A stretch of 64,000 nt of DNA from the NCBI GenBank assembly GCA_017467625.1, contig JAFUSN010000004.1:248001-312000 (forward strand). Direction: 5' to 3'. Source of the DNA: RGIG1681 sp017467625 (GTDB lineage: Bacteria; Bacillota; Clostridia; Christensenellales; UBA1242). The translations under genes and the position numbers were made by a program. Below are positions 17,907 to 26,623 of the stretch, one piece after another. Each line of letters starts with the position of its first letter. Within the stretch, counting starts at the first letter, position 1. The notes beneath the pieces were generated by a model that worked only from the letters and a program-made list of their open reading frames with translations, ran no database searches and had not been told where the DNA came from.

Positions 17907-20337
17907 ATTAAAATTAGAAGTGAATTTAAGCAGGGAATATCTTTCAAGTGAAAGCAGAGTGTTTAAAACTGAAAGATTCTTTTTTGATGCCAAAAAACTT
18001 TCTGGCATTGATAAATTAATTTTAAAAATTGCTGAGCTGATTCAAAAAAACTTTAATTACTTTGAAAATAAATTTAACAGAAAATTTTGCGTTCAAACAT
18101 TTAATCATGAATTTAAGTTTGAATTTGTTTTTGGAATAAGTGGCAAAAGCGTAAGTTTAAAATTAAATGAAAGGGATATTATATTTACAAAAATTCAACT
18201 AAAAAATAAAGAAGTTAAAACAAATGATCAGCGTGTAAATTTATTTTTAAAAAACAATCAAATTTTTAATGTGTTTGTTAGCGAAGAAGAGATTGAATTT
18301 GATGTTAATGATTTAAAGAAACTTTATTATGTTTCCAATGTTGATTATGTAAATTTTCCAATGCTATCAATTGATCAGCAAAAACTTGTTGAAATTGAAA
18401 ACGAAAATGTTTTAGTTCAAGGTGTTGCGGGAAGTGGAAAAACAAATATATGCATAAATAAAATTATTTGGACAGCGTCTAAACATTATTCAGGGAAAAT
18501 TTTATATACAACTTTTTCACGGGGACTTTTAATTGATACTAAAAACAAAATTGAATTATTTAAAAACAACATAAAGCAATTCATTGAAAACTATCATAAT
18601 GGAAAAATTGTTTTTTTAGATAGGAACCATAAAGAGGCAATTGAAAAAAAACTAGGTGTGTTTGTTGTTAGTGATAATGAAAAAAATTTAATTAAAAATC
18701 TTGAGTCACAAGTTGAGTTTTTGGAAAATAAAGTTGATTACTTTTTACTTGAAGATATTTATAGAATAATTTCAAACGATTCTTTTGAAATTGCAAGTGA
18801 GGAGGTGTTTGAAAAACAATTTTTAAATGATTTTTCAAATCATCAGCTGAAAAACAAACTTGAAAAACTGAAAGACATTTCATCATCTGTTTGTTTTAAG
18901 GAAATTTACGGCTTGATTTTTGGATCGTGGAGAAATGGTGAGAAGCTCCACAAGAATGAGTATTTTGATCTCCGCAAAGATAGTTTTAATGAAAGAGAAA
19001 TTTCAGCAATTTACGAACTTGCTGTTGAATATCAAAAGTATAAATTTTCGCATAATTTAATTGATAATAATGATATTTCATATAAAATACTAAAAAATAT
19101 CCAAAAATTTGATAAATATTCGCTGTGTATTGCAGATGAGGTTCAAGATTTTACTGAAGTTAACCTGCATCTTTTAAATGAAATTTCAATAAAAATGTTT
19201 GCGGTTGGTGATGCACTTCAAATGATCAATCCAACATACTTTAGTTTTGCCGGGCTCAAGAGAATCATGTTTCGTGAAAATGTTGTAAGTGTTGCAGAGC
19301 TTGAATACAATTATCGTAACAATGAAAAAATTGTTGAAATTTTAGATGCGTTAAGTGAAATAAATATTAAAGCATTTGGAACACACAGTTTTGTGCTTAA
19401 AAATGAAAGTGTTGACAATGGTACGGCAACTCAGGCCATTTATACTGAAGGCTCAGGTTTTATTCAAAAAGTTTTAGCCAATAAATATGAAAATTTTACT
19501 ATTTTAGTTTCGGGTCCCGAGGAGAAGAAAAAACTTCGTGAAAAGCTGAAAAAGCAAGAAATTTTAACAGTTGCTGAAATTAAGGGATTAGAGCGTGATA
19601 CAGTTGTTGCATACAACATTTTGTCATCAAATCAAAAAAAGTGGGAAAATTTGCAAAAATTCAACATAAATCATAAAAAAGCCGATGAAAATTCAGTTTA
19701 TAGATATTATTTCAATCTGTTTTATGTTGCAATTTCAAGAGCAAAACACAATTTGTTTGTTTGTGAAGACTTTAAAATTAATTTGTTTAATGATTTTTTC
19801 AAAAATAATTTTGAAATCCTTTCGGCCAATGATTGTTTTGAAAAGTTTGCTAAACTTGCAACCAAGCTTGAAATTGATGAAGATGAAATTTGGGAAAGAG
19901 TTAATGAATTTATTAAACTTGGTCAATTTGAAAATGCTGAATTTATTGCCGGAAAGTTTGGTGATAATGCAGAGCAGTTAAAAGCAATTTCAAAAATTAA
20001 AGCTTATAAAGATTTTGTGTTTAAAGGCAAAAATCATGAGGCGGGAATTGCACTTTGGAAGGCTGGACTTCTTGATGAGGCAAAAATTCAATTTGAGCTT
20101 GCTGGTGACAAAAAATTAATTGAATTTTTGGACAATTTAAACAGTCAAAACAGCTCTAATCTTGATGGTGAAATTGCAAAGTTTTTCACTGATTTTGATG
20201 ATAACCCAGATGCTCAAAAACTTATTATTGAGGTTTTAAAATCCGAAATTGAAAATATGCAAAAAATTCATAATGAAATGAAATTAAAGTTGAAAGATTT
20301 TAAGGAGAAGAAAAATGGAAACAAGAGAATTAAATGA
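17896..20337 (+). CDS. Superfamily 1 (UvrD-like) helicase with C-terminal extension
   Basis: About 813 residues. An N-terminal domain (about 1-150) matches nothing I know. The SF1A motor has Walker A GVAGSGKTNI near 176-185, Walker B IADEVQDF near 412-419, VGDALQMINPT (motif III), LEYNYRN (motif IV) and VAISRAKHNL (motif VI). A C-terminal helical region (about 650-810) looks repeat-like (ERVNEFIKLGQFENAEFIAG) and may bind a partner. The start is uncertain between GTG 17890 and ATG 17896, both inside the release-factor-like gene. The end overlaps the coiled-coil gene by 23 nt. Confidence 0.8.
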   Translation: MESELKLEVNLSREYLSSESRVFKTERFFFDAKKLSGIDKLILKIAELIQKNFNYFENKFNRKFCVQTFNHEFKFEFVFGISGKSVSLKLNERDIIFTKIQLKNKEVKTNDQRVNLFLKNNQIFNVFVSEEEIEFDVNDLKKLYYVSNVDYVNFPMLSIDQQKLVEIENENVLVQGVAGSGKTNICINKIIWTASKHYSGKILYTTFSRGLLIDTKNKIELFKNNIKQFIENYHNGKIVFLDRNHKEAIEKKLGVFVVSDNEKNLIKNLESQVEFLENKVDYFLLEDIYRIISNDSFEIASEEVFEKQFLNDFSNHQLKNKLEKLKDISSSVCFKEIYGLIFGSWRNGEKLHKNEYFDLRKDSFNEREISAIYELAVEYQKYKFSHNLIDNNDISYKILKNIQKFDKYSLCIADEVQDFTEVNLHLLNEISIKMFAVGDALQMINPTYFSFAGLKRIMFRENVVSVAELEYNYRNNEKIVEILDALSEINIKAFGTHSFVLKNESVDNGTATQAIYTEGSGFIQKVLANKYENFTILVSGPEEKKKLREKLKKQEILTVAEIKGLERDTVVAYNILSSNQKKWENLQKFNINHKKADENSVYRYYFNLFYVAISRAKHNLFVCEDFKINLFNDFFKNNFEILSANDCFEKFAKLATKLEIDEDEIWERVNEFIKLGQFENAEFIAGKFGDNAEQLKAISKIKAYKDFVFKGKNHEAGIALWKAGLLDEAKIQFELAGDKKLIEFLDNLNSQNSSNLDGEIAKFFTDFDDNPDAQKLIIEVLKSEIENMQKIHNEMKLKLKDFKEKKNGNKRIK

Positions 20338-21028
20338 ACTTATTGATGCTTTTGTAAAGTATAGGGAGATGCTTTTGCCAATTCAAAACGATATGCATGA
20401 ATTTTTGGTGACTTATGATGCATTAAAGCAAGATGTTGACTCACTCAATAAAACATTTTCTGGTGATGCACAAAAAAAACTTAATGACATTTATGTTATG
20501 CTTTCAAGTCAAGCAGAAAAATCTGAACAATTGACTAGAAAAGTTGATCAGTTTTTAACAAGTACAAACAAGTATACAGAGCAGGTTGATTCGCTTATAA
20601 AAACATTTTCAACTGTTTCAGAGAAACTTGGAGCAATTGATTCAATTGAAAAACGAGCTGAAGAACAAATTGGAAAGCTTGATGAAATTTTGGAAGATAA
20701 AAGAAAAAATTATAACATTAAAGAACTTGAACGCAGTTTAGATCAATATAATTCAAATCTTCAAGCTGTTAGTGAATACATCAATTCGCAGGTTATTGAA
20801 ACACTGATGGAAAATTCAAAAACAATTCAATCAGTTAAATCTGGAAATGAAAATATTGCAAAATCACTTGCTGATGAGCGTAAAAATATTGATGAACTTG
20901 TGAAAAATTATCAAATTTCAAATGAATTACTTAAAAAGATTGTTGAAAAAAACGATGTTAATGAAGAATATATTTTTGATGTGCTAGACAGATGGGCAGA
21001 AGAAAGACATGTTAAGTATAAAAAGTAG
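20315..21028 (+). CDS. Coiled-coil protein of unknown function
   Basis: 237 residues, strongly helical and charged, with heptad-like spacing over about 40-210 (for example LTRKVDQFLTSTNKYTEQV and LDEILEDKRKNYNIKELE). No membrane helix or signal peptide, so cytoplasmic. AAGGAGAAG is well placed before the ATG, within the end of the helicase gene. Only 5 nt separate it from the membrane protein gene. Probably a linker between the helicase and the membrane component; this is inference from gene order. Confidence 0.7.
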   Translation: METRELNELIDAFVKYREMLLPIQNDMHEFLVTYDALKQDVDSLNKTFSGDAQKKLNDIYVMLSSQAEKSEQLTRKVDQFLTSTNKYTEQVDSLIKTFSTVSEKLGAIDSIEKRAEEQIGKLDEILEDKRKNYNIKELERSLDQYNSNLQAVSEYINSQVIETLMENSKTIQSVKSGNENIAKSLADERKNIDELVKNYQISNELLKKIVEKNDVNEEYIFDVLDRWAEERHVKYKK

Positions 21029-21033
21029 GAACC

Positions 21034-23037
21034 ATGGAAAGAGAACGCGCTGAACAAATTTTTGAAGCAATAAAAAAAGATAACTTGAAATTATTTTCAA
21101 GTCTTTTGCGTGTGCCTGCAGATTACGAAATTAGTTTTGGCAGATTTCCAATTTTGTCGCTATGCTTTTTATATGAGAGCTATAATATAATTTCTAAATA
21201 TGAAAAAAGACTTATTGGCATTAATAAGTTTGAAAAAGTTTATGAACCATTTGATGCTTATAAAAAATTTAGAAAGTGCGCAAAGAAATCAATAAGGATT
21301 TTTAGTGATGAAAAAATAGTTGAACCACTTGAAATGCTTTCGGTTTTGGGTGAGAATGATTTAATTTTGGCAAAATATCAAAAATTTCACAAAAATGAAG
21401 AAATTTTGCAAAATTCAGCAAAAATTTACAGTTTAACACACAACGAAATTAATGATTTTACCGCCGGTTCGGCAAGTGTTAAGCCTAAAAATTTAGCAAA
21501 TAAAATTTTGTCTATTACAGCTTCAGCGATAGTTGCACTTTTTATTGCAATTATTTCAGTTGTTTCAATTTTCGTAAATGTTACAAATGGAATTGGCTCA
21601 AGTTCTAATCCAATTAAAATTAGAAATAGTTCAGCTTTTGTTACTGCAATTCAAAATGGTGGTCGTGACTATGTTTTAGAGGAAGATGTGATTATTAATG
21701 AAAAATTTTCATCAGGAAATTTTTATGGAAAGCTTGATGGGAATGGGCACACTGTTACACTTGCTGAAAATCAAGTTAATTTGATTGCAGAACTCACAGG
21801 CTCAATTTCGAACTTAAAGATAAAAACAAGCATAAATAACACAAAAATCACTGAAAATTCAGCAATAATTGCGAAAAAAAATAGCGGAACAATTTTAAAT
21901 GTTGAAATTTCTTCAACAATTTCAGCGGAGATTGGTTCAACTGAAGAAGGATCTGAAACTGATTTCTCAATTTTCACACTTGAAAATAGTGGAACAATTT
22001 CAAATTGCACTGCAACAATTTATTCAACCATTACAAATGAAAATCATTATGATGCAACATTTTCAGTTTTTGCAACTGTAAACAATGGAACAATTTTAAA
22101 TGTTGAACTTTTAGGGCAGGGAATTGAAACAGATACTGTTGATGTTGCAGCTGTTTCAATTCAAAATAATGGAACAATCAAATTTGCTAGAAACATGTTG
22201 AATGTTTCTCAAACAAGTGCTTCAGATTCGTGGAATCCAAACACTGCTGGAATTGTTGTAAATAATTATGGAACAATTGAAAATTCATTTAACTACGGAA
22301 AAATTAGTTCAACTTCAACTGCTGCAACAAGTGCGCAAACCAGTTCAGACAGCAAAATTATGGTTTATTCCGGTGGACTTGTATGTATGAATTTTTCAAG
22401 TATAACGAGTTCCAAAAACTTTGGAACGGTTAAAGCAATTGGCAATGTTGGCTTGGCATATGCTGGTGGAGTGGTTTGTCAAAATCATTATTATAACAAT
22501 CTTCCTGGAGCGGTTGAACAATGCAAGTCAAATGCAGAAATTTCTGCAACTTCAATTTTAAGCGAGGCCTATTCAGCAGGAATAACAGCATTTAATGCGG
22601 GGTCTATTTTAAATTGTGGCGTTGAAGGAAAAATTGTTGGCGATGGAAAAGTGACAACCATAGCTGGTGGCATTGTTGCACTTGGAAATGCAAATTATTC
22701 GGGCTTGATTAACAATTCGTATTCTTCGGCAAGTTTTGAAGAGGCCGACATTGAAAATGATGAAGATGCAATTAAGTTTTTGGGTGGAATTGTTGGAATT
22801 GTTCAAAAACAAGTTGTGTATGGACAAGGAAGCGTGGACTATCCATTTTTAAATAATTATTATGTTTCAGAGGTTGGTTTTGAAAGAAGTGCAAATGCAT
22901 CTATTAGTTATATTTATTACACTCCATTTGGAACAAGTGTAGATAGACAAAATATTTCTCTCAATGACGAAGATGTTTCGTCAACTGCATGTGCAAACAC
23001 TGATGAAATTCCAAGTGAGGTGATTATTGATGACTAA
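21034..23037 (+). CDS. Membrane protein with cytoplasmic helical domain and GLUG-like extracellular repeats
   Basis: 667 residues. Residues 1-155 are cytoplasmic and helical, opening with an ankyrin-like stretch (IFEAIKKDNLKLFSSLL). One transmembrane helix lies at about 160-185 (ILSITASAIVALFIAIISVV). The remainder is extracellular and repetitive: NSGTI, NNGTI and NYGTI units recur with AGG-V and GLVCMNFSSI segments, resembling the GLUG/beta-helix repeats of Gram-positive surface proteins. There is no LPXTG. It shares 8 nt with the next gene. Its place behind a helicase and a coiled-coil protein is odd for an adhesin. Confidence 0.7.
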   Translation: MERERAEQIFEAIKKDNLKLFSSLLRVPADYEISFGRFPILSLCFLYESYNIISKYEKRLIGINKFEKVYEPFDAYKKFRKCAKKSIRIFSDEKIVEPLEMLSVLGENDLILAKYQKFHKNEEILQNSAKIYSLTHNEINDFTAGSASVKPKNLANKILSITASAIVALFIAIISVVSIFVNVTNGIGSSSNPIKIRNSSAFVTAIQNGGRDYVLEEDVIINEKFSSGNFYGKLDGNGHTVTLAENQVNLIAELTGSISNLKIKTSINNTKITENSAIIAKKNSGTILNVEISSTISAEIGSTEEGSETDFSIFTLENSGTISNCTATIYSTITNENHYDATFSVFATVNNGTILNVELLGQGIETDTVDVAAVSIQNNGTIKFARNMLNVSQTSASDSWNPNTAGIVVNNYGTIENSFNYGKISSTSTAATSAQTSSDSKIMVYSGGLVCMNFSSITSSKNFGTVKAIGNVGLAYAGGVVCQNHYYNNLPGAVEQCKSNAEISATSILSEAYSAGITAFNAGSILNCGVEGKIVGDGKVTTIAGGIVALGNANYSGLINNSYSSASFEEADIENDEDAIKFLGGIVGIVQKQVVYGQGSVDYPFLNNYYVSEVGFERSANASISYIYYTPFGTSVDRQNISLNDEDVSSTACANTDEIPSEVIIDD

Positions 23038-23284
23038 AATGAAAAAAATAATTTATCATGTAAAAGAAAATAAAATGCTTTTAGTTGCAACAATTATATT
23101 TTTGGTTGCTATGGCATTTTGTTTTGGTGTGATTGTTTTTGATTTAATTGAATTAGTTTCAATTCAATCAAATTCTGCATCAATAAGTTCAGCTTTTATT
23201 CCATTAAACATTGTTGCCGGAGTGGTTGCGCTGGCTTCATTGATTTTTGTGATTATTACAAGTGTGTTATCAAGAAAGAAATAA
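23030..23284 (+). CDS. Small two-helix membrane protein (84 aa)
   Basis: Two hydrophobic helices (about 16-38, LLVATIIFLVAMAFCFGVI, and 55-78) with a short Ser/Asn-rich loop between and a basic end (SRKK). ATG 23030 follows GAGGTGA inside the upstream gene, giving an 8-nt overlap. Last gene of the helicase/coiled-coil/repeat-protein unit. No family recognised. Confidence 0.65.
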   Translation: MTKMKKIIYHVKENKMLLVATIIFLVAMAFCFGVIVFDLIELVSIQSNSASISSAFIPLNIVAGVVALASLIFVIITSVLSRKK

Positions 23285-23304
23285 TCAATTTAATTGTGAT
23301 TTAA

Positions 23305-23336
23305 TTGACTTAAAAATAAAAAAAATATAATATAAT
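23305..23336 (+). promoter_or_regulatory. Promoter with -10 at the start codon (leaderless candidate)
   Basis: TTGACT (23305-23310) and overlapping TATAATATAAT (23326-23336), leaving 3-8 nt to the ATG at 23340; no ribosome site. Confidence 0.55.
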
Positions 23337-23339
23337 AAT

Positions 23340-23924
23340 ATGGTGAAAAAAGAAATTGTTGGCTATGATTTTGATAAAACAATTTATGATGGAGACAGTT
23401 CAACTGACTTCTTTTTTTACATGATTTCAACAAGGCCTTACCTTTTAATTTTTACACTTTGGTTTTTGATTGTTATTGCACTTTATGGTATGAGAATTTT
23501 GAGTAAGAAAAAAACCAAGGAGTGCTTATTCTTCTTTGTTCCTTGGTTTAAAAATATAAACAGAATTGTTGATAAATTTTGGTGCAGAAATGCAAATAAA
23601 ATTAAAGATTGGTACTCAATTCAAAAACGTGATGATGATATAATTATCACAGCATCACTTGGCTTTATTGTTAAGCCAATGGCTGATGCATTGAATATTA
23701 AAAGTTTGATAGCAACCAATTTCAGCACTTCAACTGGGAAAATTGTTGGAAAAAATTGCTATGGAAATCAAAAAGTGGTTGAGTTTCAGCGACTATATCC
23801 AAAACACATATTAACAGCTTATTACTCTGATTCATTAAGTGATAAGCCTGTTATGGAACTTGCCGGTAAAGGCTTTTTGGTTGATGGAAATAAAATTACA
23901 GAAGTTAATTTAGAAGAGCAGTAA
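23340..23924 (+). CDS. HAD-superfamily hydrolase, subclass IB-like
   Basis: 194 residues. The nucleophile motif is DFDKTIYDGDSS (first Asp at about 10), followed by a membrane-like hydrophobic cap (YLLIFTLWFLIVIALYG, about 33-50). Motif II is probably ITASLGF (Thr or Ser at about 103) and the late acidic motif YYSDSLSD gives the Mg2+ aspartates. This resembles the HAD-IB phosphatases (SerB/CicA-like) that act on lipid or amino-acid phosphates. Substrate unknown. Translation apparently starts at the very 5' end of the transcript. Confidence 0.8.
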   Translation: MVKKEIVGYDFDKTIYDGDSSTDFFFYMISTRPYLLIFTLWFLIVIALYGMRILSKKKTKECLFFFVPWFKNINRIVDKFWCRNANKIKDWYSIQKRDDDIIITASLGFIVKPMADALNIKSLIATNFSTSTGKIVGKNCYGNQKVVEFQRLYPKHILTAYYSDSLSDKPVMELAGKGFLVDGNKITEVNLEEQ

Positions 23925-23947
23925 AATGCTCTTTGAAATTTTAACAT

Positions 23948-23975
23948 AAAAGGAGCACTTGATTGTGCTCCTTTT
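23948..23975. terminator. Bidirectional terminator
   Basis: AAAAGGAGCAC-TTGATT-GTGCTCCTTTT, 11-bp stem, between convergent genes. Confidence 0.85.
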
Positions 23976-24691
23976 TAAATTTTAAATTTTGTGTTTGCGT
24001 TTTCTGATATATACTTTTCAAAAAAATTTTTAACAACTTTCATAATTTCCTCATGAATAGCTTCACGGGTTTTTACATTGCCATTTTCATCAACGCAGTG
24101 AATTAAATTCCAACCAAGTTGATTGGCAAGTGAAAGGCCATTGTTATAAGACCTTGCAAGATATTCAGGATCTTGCTCATGAATGTCTTTGCTTGTTCCT
24201 GCCTTAAGTTCGCCCCTTGCCCTAGCTAGTTCTAAACTTTTTTCAGGTGGCATTTCAATGAAGAATACTAAATCTGGTTCAGGAAGTTTGAGTGTTTTAA
24301 ATTCAAATTCTCTATTCCAATTTAAAAACTTTTGTCTTTCTTTTTCATCTGTTATTTTTGAACATTGGTGAATGAAGTTTGATTGAACATAGCGATCAAA
24401 AAGAATTATCTCGCCATTATTGTAATGTGGTTCAATATCTTTCTTGTAAGTTGCAAGCCTGTCGGTTGCATAAAGTGTTGATGCCTGATAAGCATCTAAA
24501 CAATTTGGGTCATTTCCAAATTCACCACCAAGATACATTTTTACGGGGCTTGCTGAGGGACTGTCATAGTTTGGAAATGATTGTTCAAAAACCGGAAACC
24601 CCTGTTTTTTTAAGTCTTCTGCTAAAAGTTGTTGTTGTGTGTGTTTTCCGGCGCCATCTGTGCCTTCAATTGAAATTATTATACCTTTCAT
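23975..24691 (-). CDS. tmk: Thymidylate kinase (dTMP kinase)
   Basis: Phosphorylates dTMP to dTDP. 238 residues. The P-loop GTDGAGKHT is at 10-18; the residue after the lysine is His rather than the usual Ser/Thr, with Thr at 18. FPNYDSPSA, then LYATDRLATY and FDRYVQSN (the DR(Y/H) nucleotide-binding motif) are typical. The lid region ARARGELKAG carries the arginines. Slightly longer than the ~210-residue family norm. AGGAGAAGG precedes the ATG. Monocistronic. Confidence 0.9.
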   Translation of the reverse strand: MKGIIISIEGTDGAGKHTQQQLLAEDLKKQGFPVFEQSFPNYDSPSASPVKMYLGGEFGNDPNCLDAYQASTLYATDRLATYKKDIEPHYNNGEIILFDRYVQSNFIHQCSKITDEKERQKFLNWNREFEFKTLKLPEPDLVFFIEMPPEKSLELARARGELKAGTSKDIHEQDPEYLARSYNNGLSLANQLGWNLIHCVDENGNVKTREAIHEEIMKVVKNFFEKYISENANTKFKI

Positions 24692-24771
24692 AACCTTCTC
24701 CTACATTAAAAATTATATAACGCATTTATTTAAATATCAAGAGAAAAAATAAAAATTTGGCTTATTAAATT

Positions 24772-24800
24772 TTGACTATTTTTTTCAAAAAGTGTATTAT
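24772..24800 (+). promoter_or_regulatory. Promoter for the SDR gene at 24845
   Basis: TTGACT (24772-24777), 17-bp spacer, TATTAT (24795-24800) with TG just upstream. Confidence 0.7.
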
Positions 24801-24804
24801 TGAA

Positions 24805-24822
24805 TTAGGGCATATGCCTTAA
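24805..24822. promoter_or_regulatory. Palindromic operator-like site at the transcription start
   Basis: TTAGGGCATATGCCTTAA: a near-perfect 18-bp palindrome (core GGCATATGCC) lying 5 bp after the -10 box, where a repressor would block initiation. Confidence 0.5.
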
Positions 24823-24844
24823 TGAAAATTTTTTGGAGGAAAAT

Positions 24845-25603
24845 ATGTTTGATTATAAGGGAAGAGTTGTTGTAATTACTGGTGCATCAAGCGGTCTTGG
24901 AAGACAGATGGCTGTTGCATTTGCAAAACAAGGTGCTGACCTTGCAGTTCTCGCAAGAAGACTCGAAAAGCTTGAAAGCTTAACAAAAGAAATTAAAAAA
25001 CTTGGAGTTCGTTGCCTTCCAATTAAATGTGATGTTACTAATGTTGCAGAAATTGAAGAAGCAGGAAGACTTGTTAAAAAGGAGTTTGGCAAAGTTGATG
25101 TTCTTGTTAACTGTGCTGGTTCTGCTAAAAACAATGGTGTTTTAAACATGACAGATGAAGAATGGAGATTCACAATGGCAACTGACCTTGATTCTGTTTT
25201 CTATGTAACAAGAACATTTGCCAACATTATGAAGAAAAAGAATTATGGAAGAATCATCAACATTGCTTCAATGTATGGTTTAGTTGGAAACACAGCTATT
25301 GACACAGTTGCTTATCACTCATCAAAGGGTGGCGTTATTAACTTCACAAGAGCAGTTGCTGCTGAACTTGCAAAATATAACATCACCTGCAATGCAATTT
25401 GCCCAGGATATTTTGCAACAGAGCTTACAATTGACACATTAAAAACTGAAGCTTTTACAAATTATATGAAAGCAACAGTTCCTCTTGGTAGATATGGAAA
25501 TGAAGGAGAACTTAATGCTGGAGCAATCTTCCTTGGAAGCAAAGAAGCAAGTTATGTTACTGGCGTAATCCTTCCAATTGATGGTGGATACACCGCAGTT
25601 TAG
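24845..25603 (+). CDS. Short-chain dehydrogenase/reductase (FabG/gluconate 5-dehydrogenase-like)
   Basis: 252-residue classical SDR. Cofactor loop TGASSGLG at 12-19, NCAGS, catalytic Ser in NIASMYG and YHSSKGG (the YxxxK pair). C-terminus CPGYFATELT then TGVILPIDGGYTAV. The sequence resembles gluconate 5-dehydrogenase and 3-oxoacyl-ACP reductase relatives; substrate undetermined. ATG 24845 follows GGAGGA. Its own consensus promoter, palindromic operator candidate and terminator suggest a separately regulated monocistronic gene. Confidence 0.85.
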   Translation: MFDYKGRVVVITGASSGLGRQMAVAFAKQGADLAVLARRLEKLESLTKEIKKLGVRCLPIKCDVTNVAEIEEAGRLVKKEFGKVDVLVNCAGSAKNNGVLNMTDEEWRFTMATDLDSVFYVTRTFANIMKKKNYGRIINIASMYGLVGNTAIDTVAYHSSKGGVINFTRAVAAELAKYNITCNAICPGYFATELTIDTLKTEAFTNYMKATVPLGRYGNEGELNAGAIFLGSKEASYVTGVILPIDGGYTAV

Positions 25604-25617
25604 TTAAAAACACAACT

Positions 25618-25655
25618 AAAAAAGAGATATTGAAAATTTTCAATATCTCTTTTTT
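25618..25655. terminator. Strong bidirectional terminator
   Basis: A 38-nt perfect palindrome centred at 25636/25637 (each arm contains AAAGAGATATTGAAAA), with U-runs on both strands, between convergent genes. Confidence 0.85.
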
Positions 25656-25702
25656 CATGGAATAATTTAATGATTTTTTCAAATATTTTAATTAGTGCTC
25701 AA

Positions 25703-26536
25703 TTATGATGAAGATGAAAAGTTATTTTGTGAATTTTCTGTGCTCTTTAAATTTATTTGCGATTTTTTATATTCATAAATTGTTGAAAGTGGAACAATTT
25801 TAATTCCATTTTCTTTTAATTTTGGAATCATATCAATAATTGCCTGTGCAGTGTTTTCTCCGCCTTCTGCACCAACATGTCCAATTGCAATTGCAAAACC
25901 ATTTTGTTTCGCAATATTTGAGGCTTCATTTAAACGGAAGCAAACACCTGAATAAGTTTTGTTTTTATTTGCCTCCAAAAACACATCTCGCCCAAGATAA
26001 AGTGAACCCGTTTTACTGCATGCACTTTCGGTTGCTTTAGTTTCAATTGTTCTGCTGTCTAAAAAATATAAATTATTTGAATTGGCAAATTCGTAAACCG
26101 CTTTCATCAAGCGTTCATTTCGCGAAACTCCAGAACCAATGTGGCTGTTAAATCCCTTAATTTTTGGAAATTTTTTAATGCAGTTATCAATTTTCTTTTT
26201 TACAGTTTCTGGATCATCAAAATTTTTGATGTAGGTTGGGCCGTACCAATTTTCGGGCAAACGCACATGTGATTCCATTGGCATATGCAAAATTATTTCA
26301 AAATTTGTTTTTGAAAGTTTTAGAATGTGCTCATTTGTCATGTCTGTGTTTGGAAGAACAGCGGCGGTGATTGGTTCATTTAAATTTAATAGTTTGTTCA
26401 CACCGCTTTCATCATAACTTCCAAAGTCATCAATAACAATTGCTAGCATTGGCTGGATGGTTTCAGCTTTTGCCAAGGCACTACTTTGAAATGGGAAAAA
26501 TAAAAATGTTAAAAGGAAAAATAAAACTTTTTTCAT
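25703..26536 (-). CDS. Secreted divergent polysaccharide deacetylase family protein (YibQ-like)
   Basis: 278 residues from ATG 26536. An N-terminal signal peptide (MKKVLFFLLTFLFF, with likely cleavage after ALAKA) precedes a divergent polysaccharide-deacetylase domain: AIVIDDFGSY (metal Asp pair), AVLPNT, ILHMPMESH, GFNSHIGSGVSRN (His pair), FLDSRTIETKA and IGHVGAEGG. Family members are exported NodB-fold proteins of uncertain substrate. The upstream frame extension lacks a ribosome site; CATAAT ends 6 nt before the chosen ATG, a leaderless arrangement. Confidence 0.85.
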   Translation of the reverse strand: MKKVLFFLLTFLFFPFQSSALAKAETIQPMLAIVIDDFGSYDESGVNKLLNLNEPITAAVLPNTDMTNEHILKLSKTNFEIILHMPMESHVRLPENWYGPTYIKNFDDPETVKKKIDNCIKKFPKIKGFNSHIGSGVSRNERLMKAVYEFANSNNLYFLDSRTIETKATESACSKTGSLYLGRDVFLEANKNKTYSGVCFRLNEASNIAKQNGFAIAIGHVGAEGGENTAQAIIDMIPKLKENGIKIVPLSTIYEYKKSQINLKSTENSQNNFSSSS

Positions 26537-26588
26537 AAAACTATTATGTGCATTTAGTTTAAAATTATTTGTGATGGGCAACCTAAAA

Positions 26589-26620
26589 TTGACTTTGAAA
26601 TGAGTTTAGTATAGTATAAT
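26589..26620 (+). promoter_or_regulatory. recD2 promoter, leaderless candidate
   Basis: TTGACT (26589-26594) with TATAGT (26610-26615, 15-bp spacer) overlapping TATAAT (26615-26620); the ATG is at 26624. No ribosome site. Confidence 0.5.
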
Positions 26621-26623
26621 TGT

